Part shown: positions 9,200 to 17,626 of the stretch, piece after piece
Layout of the letters: each line of letters opens with the position of its first letter
Position numbering within the stretch: position 1 is the stretch's first letter
From: Conoideocrella luteorostrata
Taxonomy: Eukaryota > Ascomycota > Sordariomycetes > Hypocreales > Clavicipitaceae
Reading direction: 5' to 3'
Assembly (NCBI GenBank): GCA_032433595.1
Contig: JASWJB010000550.1
Coordinates: forward strand, 1-17,626
DNA: 17,626 nucleotides
The notes under the pieces: model-generated
Told to the model about the DNA's origin: nothing
The model's input: only the letters and a program-made list of their open reading frames with translations
Databases searched by the model: none
Made by a program: the position numbers and the translations under genes

Positions 9200-9641
9200 T
9201 TGTTTCGGGGTGGATTCTGCACATATAAATGCTAATACGCTACTCCCTCTCCCTGTGCTTCCATTTCATTGCTCCGACGCACGCTGCCCATTGCGCGCTA
9301 GAGCATGAAAGCGGGGTCGTAGTAGCGAAAGGTCGATGGGGTCGGAGCGTTACTCTTTCAATTTACCACATCCGACCGAGTCCATCCGTAGCTGGGCAAT
9401 TGAGTTATACTCTGTTTCAATGCAAACACTCTGGAATGATCCACCTGCCGCCAAGAGGGCGATCGTCCGACATGCAAACAGGCCTGGACCCTGGCAAAAA
9501 CCCCAGAAACTGCAAAATGCGAACAAAACTTCGGACGCAGGCGGCAGCATTGTCGCGCTTTCTGCGCGCTCGCCTCGGTGATATCAATCAGCAACCTCCA
9601 TGCGCAATCCTCGCTAAATCAAGCCACAGCTGTGCATCCGC

Positions 9642-9650
9642 TTATCAGAT
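9642..9650 (-). promoter_or_regulatory. Iron-responsive GATA site ATCTGATAA in the middle of the ftr1/fet3 region
   Basis: This is a second exact ATCWGATAA match, on the minus strand, about 0.94 kb upstream of fet3 and 1.2 kb upstream of ftr1. A further TTATCAATC (9674-9682) lies 25 nt on, so the site is part of a small GATA cluster. It is long-range for either gene, so its role is less certain than the ftr1-proximal site. Confidence 0.55.
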
Positions 9651-10150
9651 GGCTCGACGACATTCAGCTAAGGTTATCAATCAATCAATCACGCCACGGG
9701 CCCATATGGTAGCCAGGGTCTGAAGGGCTTTTTCCCTCGTCAGGTGGGTGGTCCTAGTTCTTTCGGCGGTACGAAATACGCCACGTCCAACCAGTCCCCC
9801 CATCCGACGCCAGCTTTGGGCAGGACGTCGACGCTAGCAGTCTCTGAGGTGGTGCATGATGGTTGGTGTGTCGTGTGTGTGTGGATGTGTTGGTGGTGTG
9901 GGTTCGTCGCAAGGCCGGAGGCGCGAGCTGGCTGTTTTAGCCGTCTCTGTCTTATCCAACCTTTCGAGCTCGTGAATTCTCATGGATATGCGATGGCCCG
10001 GTGGCTCGTTGTGGACAAGGCCACAGTCTGGCCCCTTGTTTATCTGTTCTGCCGGTCGGAGGGGAGACAGCTTTGCTCGGCAGGGTCGCATCCTGGTTAC
10101 CAACTCCGTACAATATTTCAGAATGGGCCGTTGATAATGAGAGTTGAGAA

Positions 10151-10160
10151 GGGGGGGGGG
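10151..10160 (+). repeat. Second run of ten G, 430 nt upstream of fet3
   Basis: This is an uninterrupted G10 tract following a GATAA core at 10133-10137. It is the same length and on the same strand as the tract at 9190-9199. Homopolymer length may be uncertain in assembly. Confidence 0.6.
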
Positions 10161-10326
10161 TTAAGATGAAATCCGCACTTGACTCAAAGCTTGATTAGCT
10201 GCCCTACTTTAGTAGCAACCATACATCATACATACAATATGGGTGAAGCCTGCCGAAGTGTTACACCGTCCTGCCCAGCAGCTGCATTCTGCATTGCCCC
10301 GTTGAACTTTTCGCTTGTTTCATTTA

Positions 10327-10361
10327 ACATTTGACACCTGACATTTGACATTAGACGTTTG
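10327..10361 (+). repeat. Three AC[A/G]TTTG words spaced 14 bp apart, upstream of fet3
   Basis: ACATTTGACA occurs at 10327-10336 and 10341-10350, followed by ACGTTTG at 10355-10361, each starting 14 bp after the last. The array lies about 230-260 nt before the fet3 start codon. It may be a small tandem duplication or a multi-copy binding site. Confidence 0.6.
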
Positions 10362-10493
10362 CCCACGCGACTTTTTCTGCAGTCGCTCGGGCGTCTTGGA
10401 AATAAGTGCGCGAAAGAGATCTGTGCGACTCTCGCCCTTTCCCCTCTTACGCCTGAGACCGACCATTGCTGGGCTCGGACATCCATTTGAGCA

Positions 10494-10566
10494 GAATAAC
10501 TTGAGCACGTTTTTTATTTTTAAAAGCTCCTGTCAAGCATCTCCAACGAATAACATCTTGAGCACG
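10494..10566 (+). repeat. Imperfect direct repeat in the fet3 leader
   Basis: GAATAACTTGAGCACG at 10494-10509 recurs at 10548-10566 as GAATAAC plus ATC plus TTGAGCACG. The copies are 54 nt apart and end 24 nt before the ATG, so at least the second is probably within the 5' UTR. Confidence 0.65.
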
Positions 10567-10589
10567 CTACCCCGGGATTTACGGAAGCG

Positions 10590-12717
10590 ATGGCTCGTCT
10601 CGCGCATCTGGTAGCCGTCTTGGCTGCGTCTGCGAGCTTGGCAGTGGCAGCTACCGTCAACCACGATTTCAACGTCACTTGGGTCCGAGCCAACCCCGAC
10701 AACGCATTCGAGCGACCAGTCATTGGCATCAATGGCAAATGGCCAATTCCCACCATCGAGTGCAACGTCGGGGACCGCATAGTTATCAATCTGAACAACC
10801 AGCTGGGCAACCAGTCTACCTCGCTTCACTTTCACGGCCTGTTTCAAAATGGCACCAACCAGATGGACGGCCCATCCGGCGTGACGCAGTGCTCCGTCCC
10901 CCCCGGCAGTTCGATTACCTACAACTTTACCGTAAGCTTTTTGCAGCAGGAAAACCACAAGAGCCAAGCTGACGCGGGCATTACTGACTGACTGACTGAC
11001 TGACTGACTGACTGACACGCCGTACATGTAGGTGGACCAACCCGGAACGTATTGGTATCATTCTCACAACGACGGCCAATATCCCGATGGTCTCCGGGGA
11101 CCCTTCATCATCCACGACCCAGAGTTCCCCTACAAGAAAGAGGTCGATGAGGAGTTCGTGCTCACCCTTTCAGACTGGTACCACGATGAAATCCAGAATC
11201 TCATCCCGAAATTCTTGAGCAAGAGCAACCCGACTGGTGCTGAGCCTGTTCCCAACGCCGCTCTCATGAATGAGACTCAAAATCTCACTGTTGCTGTGCA
11301 GCCCGGCAAGACCTACCACTTCCGCGTCATCAACATGGGCGCTTTTGCCGGCCAGTACCTATGGTTCGAAGGGCACAAGATGCGCATTGTCGAGGTTGAC
11401 GGCGTGTACACCAAGGATGCGGAGGCCGACATGGTGTATATTTCCGCGGCTCAGCGCGTCAGCTTCCTCTTGACTACCAAAAACGATACAAACGCCAACT
11501 TCGCCTTCGTGGCAAGCATGGATACGGTACGGACAGGACGATAGGGGTCCAGCTAGGAACCAGTCATTTCAGATACTGACTAACACGGGGTGTGGTTTAG
11601 ACTCTCTTCGACAAGCTTCCCGCTGACTTGAACTACAACTCCACCGGCTGGCTCAGCTACGACAAGTCCAAGAACTACCCGGACGCTGCTGTCGTCAATG
11701 AACTGAACCCTTTTGACGACGTCACGCTCGAGGCCTATGACGGCATGGCACTTCTCCCTGAACCAGACCACAATGTCGAGCTCAACGTCGTCATGGACAA
11801 CCTCGGCGACGGCGCCAACTACGCCTTCTTTAACAACATCAGCTACAAGTTCCCCAAGGTCCCCACGCTGTACAGCGTCCTCAGTGCCGGCGACAAGGCC
11901 GACAACCCGGCCGTGTACGGCGAGTACACGCACCCCTTTGTTCTGAAAAAGGATGAAATCGTCCAGATTGTCGTCAACAACCTCGACACGGGCCGCCACC
12001 CCTTCCATCTGCACGGCCACAACTTCCAGGCCATCTACCGCTCCAACGAGTCCGCCGGCACGTGGGAAGACGAAGGCGGCGCGGCGGGGAAGACGTTCCC
12101 CAAGGTGCCCATGAGACGAGACACCATGGTGCTCTACCCTACCGGCAACATGGTCCTGCGATTCAAGGCCAACAATCCCGGCGTCTGGCTGTTCCACTGC
12201 CACATCGAGTGGCACGTCGTGTCCGGCCTGATAGCCACATTTGTCGAGGCCCCCATGGAGCTGCAAAAGTCTATTACCATCCCGCAGGACCATCTGCGCG
12301 TTTGCCAGGCTGGCAACGTGGCCACCCAAGGCAACGCAGCCGGCAACACCAAGGACTTGCTGGACCTCTCCGGCCAGAACGCGCCGCCTGATCCCCTCCC
12401 TCTTGGGTAAGTTTCTTTTTATTCCTCCTTCTGCAACAGAGGTAGACTCTCACCCGCACCCCGGTCTTCTCGTACTGACAGCCCCCATCAGGTTCACCAC
12501 TCGCGGCATCGTCGCCCTCGTGTTCAGCTGCATCACCGGCGTTCTCGGCGTTTTAGTCGTGGCATGGTATGGCATGGCCCAGCCCATCGAGGATCATCCC
12601 AAACCCGCTGGCGCTTTTATCCGCGAACATGAGGTTGTGGATTCAGATAGGGAGCCTGCTCACGCTACGAATGGAACAGCCGCAACTGGGTCAGATGCCC
12701 CTAGAACAACTACATAA
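10590..12717 (+). CDS. fet3: Plasma-membrane multicopper ferroxidase Fet3
   Basis: Four exons: 10590-10931, 11032-11526, 11601-12406 and 12492-12717. The introns are 100, 74 and 85 nt and the product is 622 aa. It oxidises Fe(II) to Fe(III) at the cell surface with O2 and passes it to Ftr1. The order is: signal peptide (1-21), three cupredoxin domains, one membrane helix near 553-575 ([20 protein letters not shown]), then a short cytosolic tail. The four copper motifs are intact: HFHG (H80, H82), WYHSH (H124, H126), HPFHLHGH (from H412) and HCHIEWH (C479). Residues in the positions of the yeast Fe(II)-site triad are visible: E185 in NPTGAEP, Y353 in GANYAFF and D408 in NNLDTG. This marks a true ferroxidase rather than a laccase. 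The membrane helix sits in its own last exon. Intron 1 contains an ACTG repeat. It is divergent from ftr1 and convergent with pis1. Confidence 0.97.
10983..11016 (+). repeat. (ACTG)8.5 microsatellite in fet3 intron 1
   Basis: This 34 nt perfect tetranucleotide run ends 15 nt before the acceptor AG at 11030-11031. Every unit contains ACTGAC, which fits the fungal branch-site consensus RCTRAC, giving eight overlapping candidates. The intron has no other good branch site near its 3' end. Confidence 0.9.
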
Positions 12718-13527
12718 GCCGCTACTGATGAAACCCGGCGTGATTGGATGAAGGAAAAGAAAGGCAATCATCTAGTTTGTATGTACAGAGACGGAAAGTT
12801 GCACACGGAGATAAACCTGCGTTTTAGAACCGAGTAATTTGAAACGATATTCCACAAGCCGTTCTATGGACTCTACCAAAAAATTTTCACAGTGTCACGT
12901 TATAAACTTTTACTATTACGGACATCATAGGAAACGCCCATGGGGCGGAATATCCCGACAGAATTGACAATGCTAATGCAACTTGAAAAAAAAAATGAGG
13001 AAGCGAGAGACTACCCCCCACGAATTAAGATATAAATATGATCCAATTTTTCCAGGCATCTTTTTTTGTTTTACAACCACCCAAGAAACGTAGATCCGAT
13101 GTAAGATACAAAGATACGTACGTGCAATCAATAGACCTCGCCTTGAACCATGTTGAGGCCACGGCCACGCCCATGCAAGACGACAAAAATTGTTCGTGGC
13201 CGTCTCGTTTCCGTACTCCCCGTCGGTCCAGCTGTCCCGGCCCTTGTATTTCCGTGACGCCTAACCATGCAATCAAAAGAAAAAGATTGGTGATGCGCTT
13301 TGGCATCACTGTAGCGAATGTAGTTTGTTGTTGATTTGCTCCGCCTGTAATCGAATAAGAAACAGTAGCAGCAACAATGCAAGAAAAATATAGCTTATTC
13401 GGGATGTCATCAGAGCCCTGCACTTGATCCACACGCATCACAGTCATCAGACTACTCATGCACTGGGTCGTTCCATCTTTCCATTCACCTTGGGACGCCT
13501 GCGTCAGGTCATTTGCCGCTGCGAGGC
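12718..13527. other. 3' gap between convergent fet3 and pis1 genes
   Basis: This 810 nt region lies between two facing stop codons. It is AT-rich with A and T runs (around 12986-12994 and 13061-13068), as expected of 3' UTRs and polyadenylation regions. Short frames on both strands have no recognisable content. I see no RNA gene or mobile element here. Confidence 0.6.
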
Positions 13528-14611
13528 TCAAACTCGCTTGGCCTTAGTCTTGCGGGGAAGACCCTTCTCTTTGCGCACCTTGACGTCAACTTCAGCAAGC
13601 CAACGGCTGGCATTGTATAGCTGAACGCCATTAATAACCTGCTTGACAACCATAAAGGGGAGGCTGATGCCGGCAATAAGCCAAGGGCCCAACGAGTCCA
13701 TCTTGTTGGTGCGCGCAATTTCCAAGGCAGCCGCGCTGAAGGGATCAGGGAACATCTGTCGGAGCAACGAGGTGTTAACGGGAGCGCCGGGGTTGATGTG
13801 GCCGCCGCTGGACTCCTCCACACTCTTGAGCAGGTGGGGAGACAACCAAGGCGATGAGAAGGCAAGAAGGTAGAGGCCGATGAAGAAGAGTTCGTTGAGG
13901 GCGCACAGGGTGAACAATACGTTCTGGAGACGAAGTGGATTAGCATGATGAATTGAATTGGGGTAAATGGATTAATTGGTACCTTGTTGGTGTAGTACAG
14001 GTTCAGGAGCCAGTTCTGGCTCTTATCAATGTTCTTGTGGCTAGAGTCGGAGCCGCCAACCACCAGGGTAGCGTACATGTGCATGTAGTGGCTAGCAAAG
14101 TCTAGAGCAATCAAGCCCTGGAAGAGAATGGCCCATCGAGGGAAAGCAGAAGACAAGAAGACGAGAAGGCACGAGGTCGTGCAGCGATCAGTTACCATGT
14201 CGAGGACGGCACCGAAGCGCGTGGATTGTTCGAACACTCGAGCGGCATATCCGTCGAAGGCATCGAGAAGGCAGGAAACACTATACAGAACTGAACAGGT
14301 TCGAGGATGGACCGGCATGTAGTATAGAGAAGCAATGGCGAGGACAATGCGGATGTAGCCTAGCAATGAGCAAACATGTATTAGCCAGCACGTTCTCGGG
14401 TCAGGAGCGCGTTCGAGAGCCGCCTACCAATGATGTTGGGCCAGAACAAAAAGATATTCTCAGTTTCCTCCGAATCCGAGACATCCGGGGTGTTGTGAGC
14501 AGAACCGTTGCCGTTCATGTTGATGATTTGTTGATCGTCGTCGGAAGACGCAGCGGCAGCGGCAGCTTCGCGCAGCTTGGCAGACTTTCGTCGGGTCTGG
14601 CGAGTAGACAT
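13528..14611 (-). CDS. pis1: CDP-diacylglycerol--inositol 3-phosphatidyltransferase (phosphatidylinositol synthase)
   Basis: Three exons on the minus strand: 14611-14428, 14359-13983 and 13923-13528. The introns are 68 and 59 nt and the product is 318 aa. It makes phosphatidylinositol from CDP-diacylglycerol and myo-inositol in the ER membrane. The CDP-alcohol phosphatidyltransferase signature is complete: D94, D97-G98, A101-R102, G111, D115 and D119, in the required spacing DGx2ARx8Gx3Dx3D. It is preceded by FWPNIIGYIRIVLA, typical of the first helix of PI synthases. Several further hydrophobic segments follow. The N-terminal 50 residues are a hydrophilic extension with an Ala run and an acidic patch (DVSDSEETE), longer than in yeast Pis1 (about 220 aa). 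The C-terminus is basic (KGLPRKTKAKRV). The start is the first ATG after the TATA-like element. It converges with fet3. Confidence 0.95.
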
Positions 14612-14679
14612 CTTGGATGGTTTACGACAATGCAGAAGGCACCGAAGAGATGAAATTTTGGGATGAGAGAGTCTTGATG

Positions 14680-14695
14680 TATATATTCCCACGTG
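14680..14695 (-). promoter_or_regulatory. pis1 core promoter: TATATA and CACGTG
   Basis: Read on the minus strand, CACGTG (14695-14690) is followed at once by a TATATA element (14685-14680), about 69-74 nt before the pis1 ATG. CACGTG is an E-box bound by bHLH factors; in yeast, bHLH Ino2/Ino4 sites control phospholipid genes. Involvement of such a factor here is inference. Confidence 0.4.
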
Positions 14696-15286
14696 CGCTC
14701 GTCGCGCAGAATGTAGCCGCAAGGGTGTCCGTGTGCGGCAGGGCTTTATCGTCGCTTCGAGGCTCGACCGGATGAGCTGGAGTTGCGCGACCGAAGTGGC
14801 CGAAAGGGGTCGTGGGGTGACAGCGCCGGGCGAAGGGCCGGACCAACAAAAAAAAAAAAAAGGGTCTTGCAGCTGTGAATGGTGTCAAGAGGAGGTTTGA
14901 AGAAATGGTTCAAAGGTCGAAGCAAGTCAAAAGACCAGCAGTCGTGGATAAAGGAGTGGATGAGAAGGAAGAGATGGGGGATGATAAGATTCGCCAAAGA
15001 GTGAGGCGTGGCAGGAGAAAGTTACCAACTGCCAAAGTGCATGTGGGTTTGAGGGTGAAAGTCAATAAGTTCGAATGACGGCTATCATGGACGTCGTCGG
15101 TAGCGCTGGCTTCCTGCTATCGCCCAATCTGTGCGTAGCTGAGCTCTCCTTGCTCCTGGCCGTCTGTCTCCTGGCTCCACCATGACAACTGTGGGTCTCC
15201 AGGGCTGCGACCTGGCTGCAATAGTGGCGCGACACCGCGTCAGTCAGCAGCACATCTGCGCATGTACTCCATTCTCCGTACTTGAA

Positions 15287-15315
15287 GAGTGTGGCCTTGA
15301 GTGTGGCCTTGAGTG
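15287..15315 (+). repeat. 12-bp tandem duplication GAGTGTGGCCTT
   Basis: Two complete units and a five-base partial third follow one another with no gap. It lies in non-coding sequence, and no function is evident. Confidence 0.8.
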
Positions 15316-16752
15316 CGCACTTACCTAAACCTGCAGTAGCGTTGCTAATCTGCTGGAATTGGCTGGCTTGGCGACTCGCGCGCGCAGATACGCCGTTCGA
15401 TAGCTGCGTGCTGACTGCCTGCCGACTACCTGCTGCTGCAGCACATTCAGCATTCTCATGCGGACCGAGGCATGTGGACGTGACTCAGGAGACATGAATT
15501 GATGCCGTGCCCCAGCTGCTTCAGACACTAACGCTGTCATCTTGATTAACCCCTTCCTGACGTGCCCGCAGACCCTTGGACGTGCAAGGCCCGGACTATT
15601 TTGGTATTGCTGGCGATTTATGAACTCGTACTGACCGACCGTGCTGCGACGAGCAGCAAGCAACGAAAGCGAGAGCACTCATTGTACGGAGTACATTCCA
15701 CGGTTCCCACATGTACCTCCAAGTTGGGTACTTCAAGGACTTACTTGAGTCCCCTTTCTTGATGATCTCCCTCCCACTCCCTCAACGCATCCAGACGCGA
15801 TAAGACACCACGGCATCTCTTAGCGAGGGGATGACAGCTGCGTGTCTCAATACTTCGCTTGCTATCCTGCCCAATTTGGCCTTTGTCGCGCCGGCATAGG
15901 AACTAGCCAGCCTAGATAGTTCTCTCAATTCAACCACCCCTGCAAAGACTCCAACCCAGTCGCTCTCCTACTCATCCTTTAGTTGAGTAGTCTCCTTTAT
16001 AGTACAGAGTATATATTTTTATAACTCCCCCCAGCGTTGATATTCAATGGGATCCTGATCTGACTATGGACTAAACCTCGGTCGCCCAGATGGCTGTCTT
16101 GACTGAAGGCCAACGAGTAGTAGGTTCCACGTGCCTCGTGCCTTACGCTCCATTCCCCCTACCCCCAATGCTGGTTATTGTAAAGGTAATATTTTGTACG
16201 CGGTCAGTATCGCTTTTGTGGTAGATGGTAATAGGAGCGTAGGTCAGATAGCGAGTGCGCTCTCTCTAACCATCCGGCACTGCAATAGCATCATCTGTTA
16301 CCACAACAAACTCGGCGACGCTTGATTGTGGCTATGAAGTGCAGGACTGAAGGAAGAAGAACAGGCAAACGCTTGGCATCGCCGTCGATAGTGTTCCATA
16401 GACGCCGCGTCTGAAGATTGATGTGCACGCCTCCGATTTTGGCTGTGGTGAGTATCTTGCTCACGCTACTCCGTGGCGAAGATGTCGACGCTTGACGGTC
16501 CTCGGAACAGAGGTCTTCGGCTTCAGCGGCGGCAAGAAAGCCCACCACATCCTCTCTCCGTCTTGCTTCCAGGGGCCTTGAAGACGAGGGTTCGTCTTGG
16601 GCCGTCTTTATTATTTTTGTCCGTATCCTTCCAGGTAAGGAGAGACTCAACGACTTTTAAGTGTCCAGTCTTTGCCGCGCTCGGAAGCCACAACCGATTA
16701 TATACACTAGTAAATGAGTATAATAACAGCGTGAAGGAGTGCTTCGGGGCCC

Positions 16753-17227
16753 CTAGAAGACAAAGATCGACATTCCAAATGGATTCAACTTGATTGACAA
16801 CTTAGATATATGACCTGCTTGGACAGTGGCCTTCAAACTGGTACAGGTCAGCTCGCCCATAAACCCATCAAACGAGAATCCAAGTGACGGGATCTTCATC
16901 TCCTGACTAGCTCTCGTTTATGATGTTTTGCCCGGTTGCGCTGCTGACTTCATTGCCAACGGATTTGAGTCAGCCTAGGATGCTCTCGTCGGTCGCGTTA
17001 GAATCGCCATGTCTTGCCCCCACAATGTCTTCAGCCTTATACCCCATGCCAACCTTATCCCGCCAGATCTTTCGGGCTCTTATACCGAGGATGAACTCGA
17101 AGGGAGGCTCTTCACTCCCGTGCACGTTATCCGCAGCACCCGAGCGCGGCTCAGTCATGCCACTCACGTAAAGGACTACCAACCTTGGCACCCATAAGAA
17201 TCCTTTGCAATCAAGGTTCGTCGCCAT
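16753..17227 (-). other. Two adjacent minus-strand frames, possible decayed or unrecognised gene
   Basis: A frame from an ATG at 17227 runs 85 codons to 16970. It contains a plausible-looking segment (EEPPFEFILGIRARKIW). A second ATG frame at 16899-16753 encodes 48 residues (ending SIKLNPFGMSIFVF). The 70 nt between them contain stops in the first frame, and no convincing splice pair joins the two. I recognise no family. It may be a pseudogene remnant, part of a gene with unseen exons, or chance. Confidence 0.18.
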
Positions 17228-17626
17228 ATTATCTACTTACAGAGCTATACACAAGTGCAGCAAAGTAGCATTTCCATTGATATGCTTTAGCTATGCCACA
17301 AGGCTTGAAACGTCTTTTTAGTTGTGTAAGCTCACTTATGTCGTGCATTGGGAAAAAAGACGCTTGTGTTGTCGTATTATCTCGACCTTGTAGAGCCATC
17401 CGTTCGGTATTGTGGTACGCTGTCATTTGATTCGAGTTTATCTCCTAGAAAAGTGCTACGGTGACCCGATGAGATTAGTTCACTTAAGCAAGGAGAGAAG
17501 TTTAAGACTGAATGAGGACTTAAATTTCGACGTTGTATACGTGGTTTTAAGACCACCCCAAGTAGCTATTTCACCGACGCTTGCTTTGTGGTCAGCTTCC
17601 TACTGAACGCGTGATCTCATATCCCC

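Larger units (their letters stand above)
8441..10589. promoter_or_regulatory. Shared ftr1/fet3 upstream region
   Basis: This 2.15 kb stretch separates the two divergent iron-uptake genes. Two exact ATCWGATAA motifs lie at 8729-8737 (plus) and 9642-9650 (minus). Other GATAA cores are at 8544, 8766, 9674, 9952, 10040 and 10133. A TATAAA is at 9224-9229. By eye I found no exact CCAAT or ATTGG, the core used by the CBC/HapX complex. It also holds two runs of ten G (9190-9199, 10151-10160), a 14-bp-spaced repeat at 10327-10361 and an imperfect direct repeat at 10494-10566. A 164-codon frame at 9229-9723 has no recognisable content and is not called. Confidence 0.75.
14612..17626. other. Right-end region of about 3 kb without a supported gene
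   Basis: The first 250 nt should be the pis1 promoter. An A14 run is at 14848-14861. A 12-bp tandem duplication is at 15287-15315 and TACGGAGTA at 15685-15693. The rest shows many stops in all frames and base composition drifting to AT-rich toward 17626. Frames at 16291-16650 and 16753-17227 on the minus strand look mildly protein-like but have no family I recognise. No tRNA, rRNA, terminal repeats or transposase motifs were found. Confidence 0.5.

Noticed and set aside
9229..9723. 164-codon frame with an ATG and a hydrophobic start, in the ftr1/fet3 region
   Set aside because: It has no recognisable domain, its ATG overlaps the TATAAA at 9224-9229, and the composition after residue 30 looks random. 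It is the longest frame in the gap and is worth an expression check, but there is not enough to call a gene.
11580..12329. 249-codon minus-strand frame, rich in Val, Gly and Asp
   Set aside because: It is the shadow of fet3 exon 3, whose copper-binding motifs are intact on the plus strand.
14875..15078. 67-codon highly charged plus-strand frame
   Set aside because: It starts at GTG, not ATG, directly after a poly-A run in the pis1 upstream region. The Lys/Arg/Glu bias follows from local purine-rich DNA.
16291..16650. 119-codon minus-strand frame
   Set aside because: It has no ATG at the 5' end (it opens at TTG) and no known motif. It is kept only as part of a low-interest finding.
14612..17626. 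Search for transposons, tRNA genes or a biosynthetic cluster in the right-end gap
   Set aside because: No terminal repeats, transposase or reverse transcriptase motifs, tRNA T-loop sequences, or megasynthase domains were seen.

Overview
This window looks like chromosomal DNA of a filamentous ascomycete, most likely a sordariomycete and plausibly in the Hypocreales. The support is short introns (59-110 nt) with GT..AG ends and CTAAC/CTGAC-type branch sites, GC-leaning codon use, large intergenic gaps, and a gene set of fungal families only. The species cannot be read from the sequence.

Layout, left to right. (1) The 3' exon of a het-C type gene (vegetative incompatibility protein with a Gly/Pro/Gln/Tyr-rich tail) runs in from the left edge, 65-857 (+). 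(2) An intronless PP2C phosphatase, probably the mitochondrial PTC6 type, converges on it at 3255-1234 (-). (3) A roughly 2.1 kb gap carries a palindromic motif. (4) A two-exon gene for a fungal BTB/POZ-like protein lies at 5350-6923 (+). (5) The high-affinity iron permease ftr1 has four exons at 8440-7098 (-). (6) A roughly 2.15 kb shared upstream region contains two exact ATCWGATAA iron-GATA sites. (7) The multicopper ferroxidase fet3 has four exons at 10590-12717 (+). (8) The phosphatidylinositol synthase gene pis1 has three exons at 14611-13528 (-). (9) About 3 kb at the right end holds no gene I can support.

The functional core is the divergent ftr1/fet3 pair. Fet3 oxidises Fe(II) to Fe(III) outside the cell and Ftr1 imports it, giving reductive iron assimilation. 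Both genes share one upstream region, with sites matching the binding sequence of SreA/Fep1-type iron repressors. The other genes are housekeeping or self-recognition genes with no evident link to iron. The genes form three convergent pairs (het-C/PP2C, BTB/ftr1, fet3/pis1).

No transposon, CRISPR array, rRNA, tRNA or secondary-metabolite cluster was recognised. The most unusual observation is at the end of the PP2C gene. A GGGAAAG heptamer two codons before the stop leads, by a -1 shift, into a 54-codon open frame encoding a strongly hydrophobic, membrane-helix-like tail. This is speculative, but it is specific and testable.
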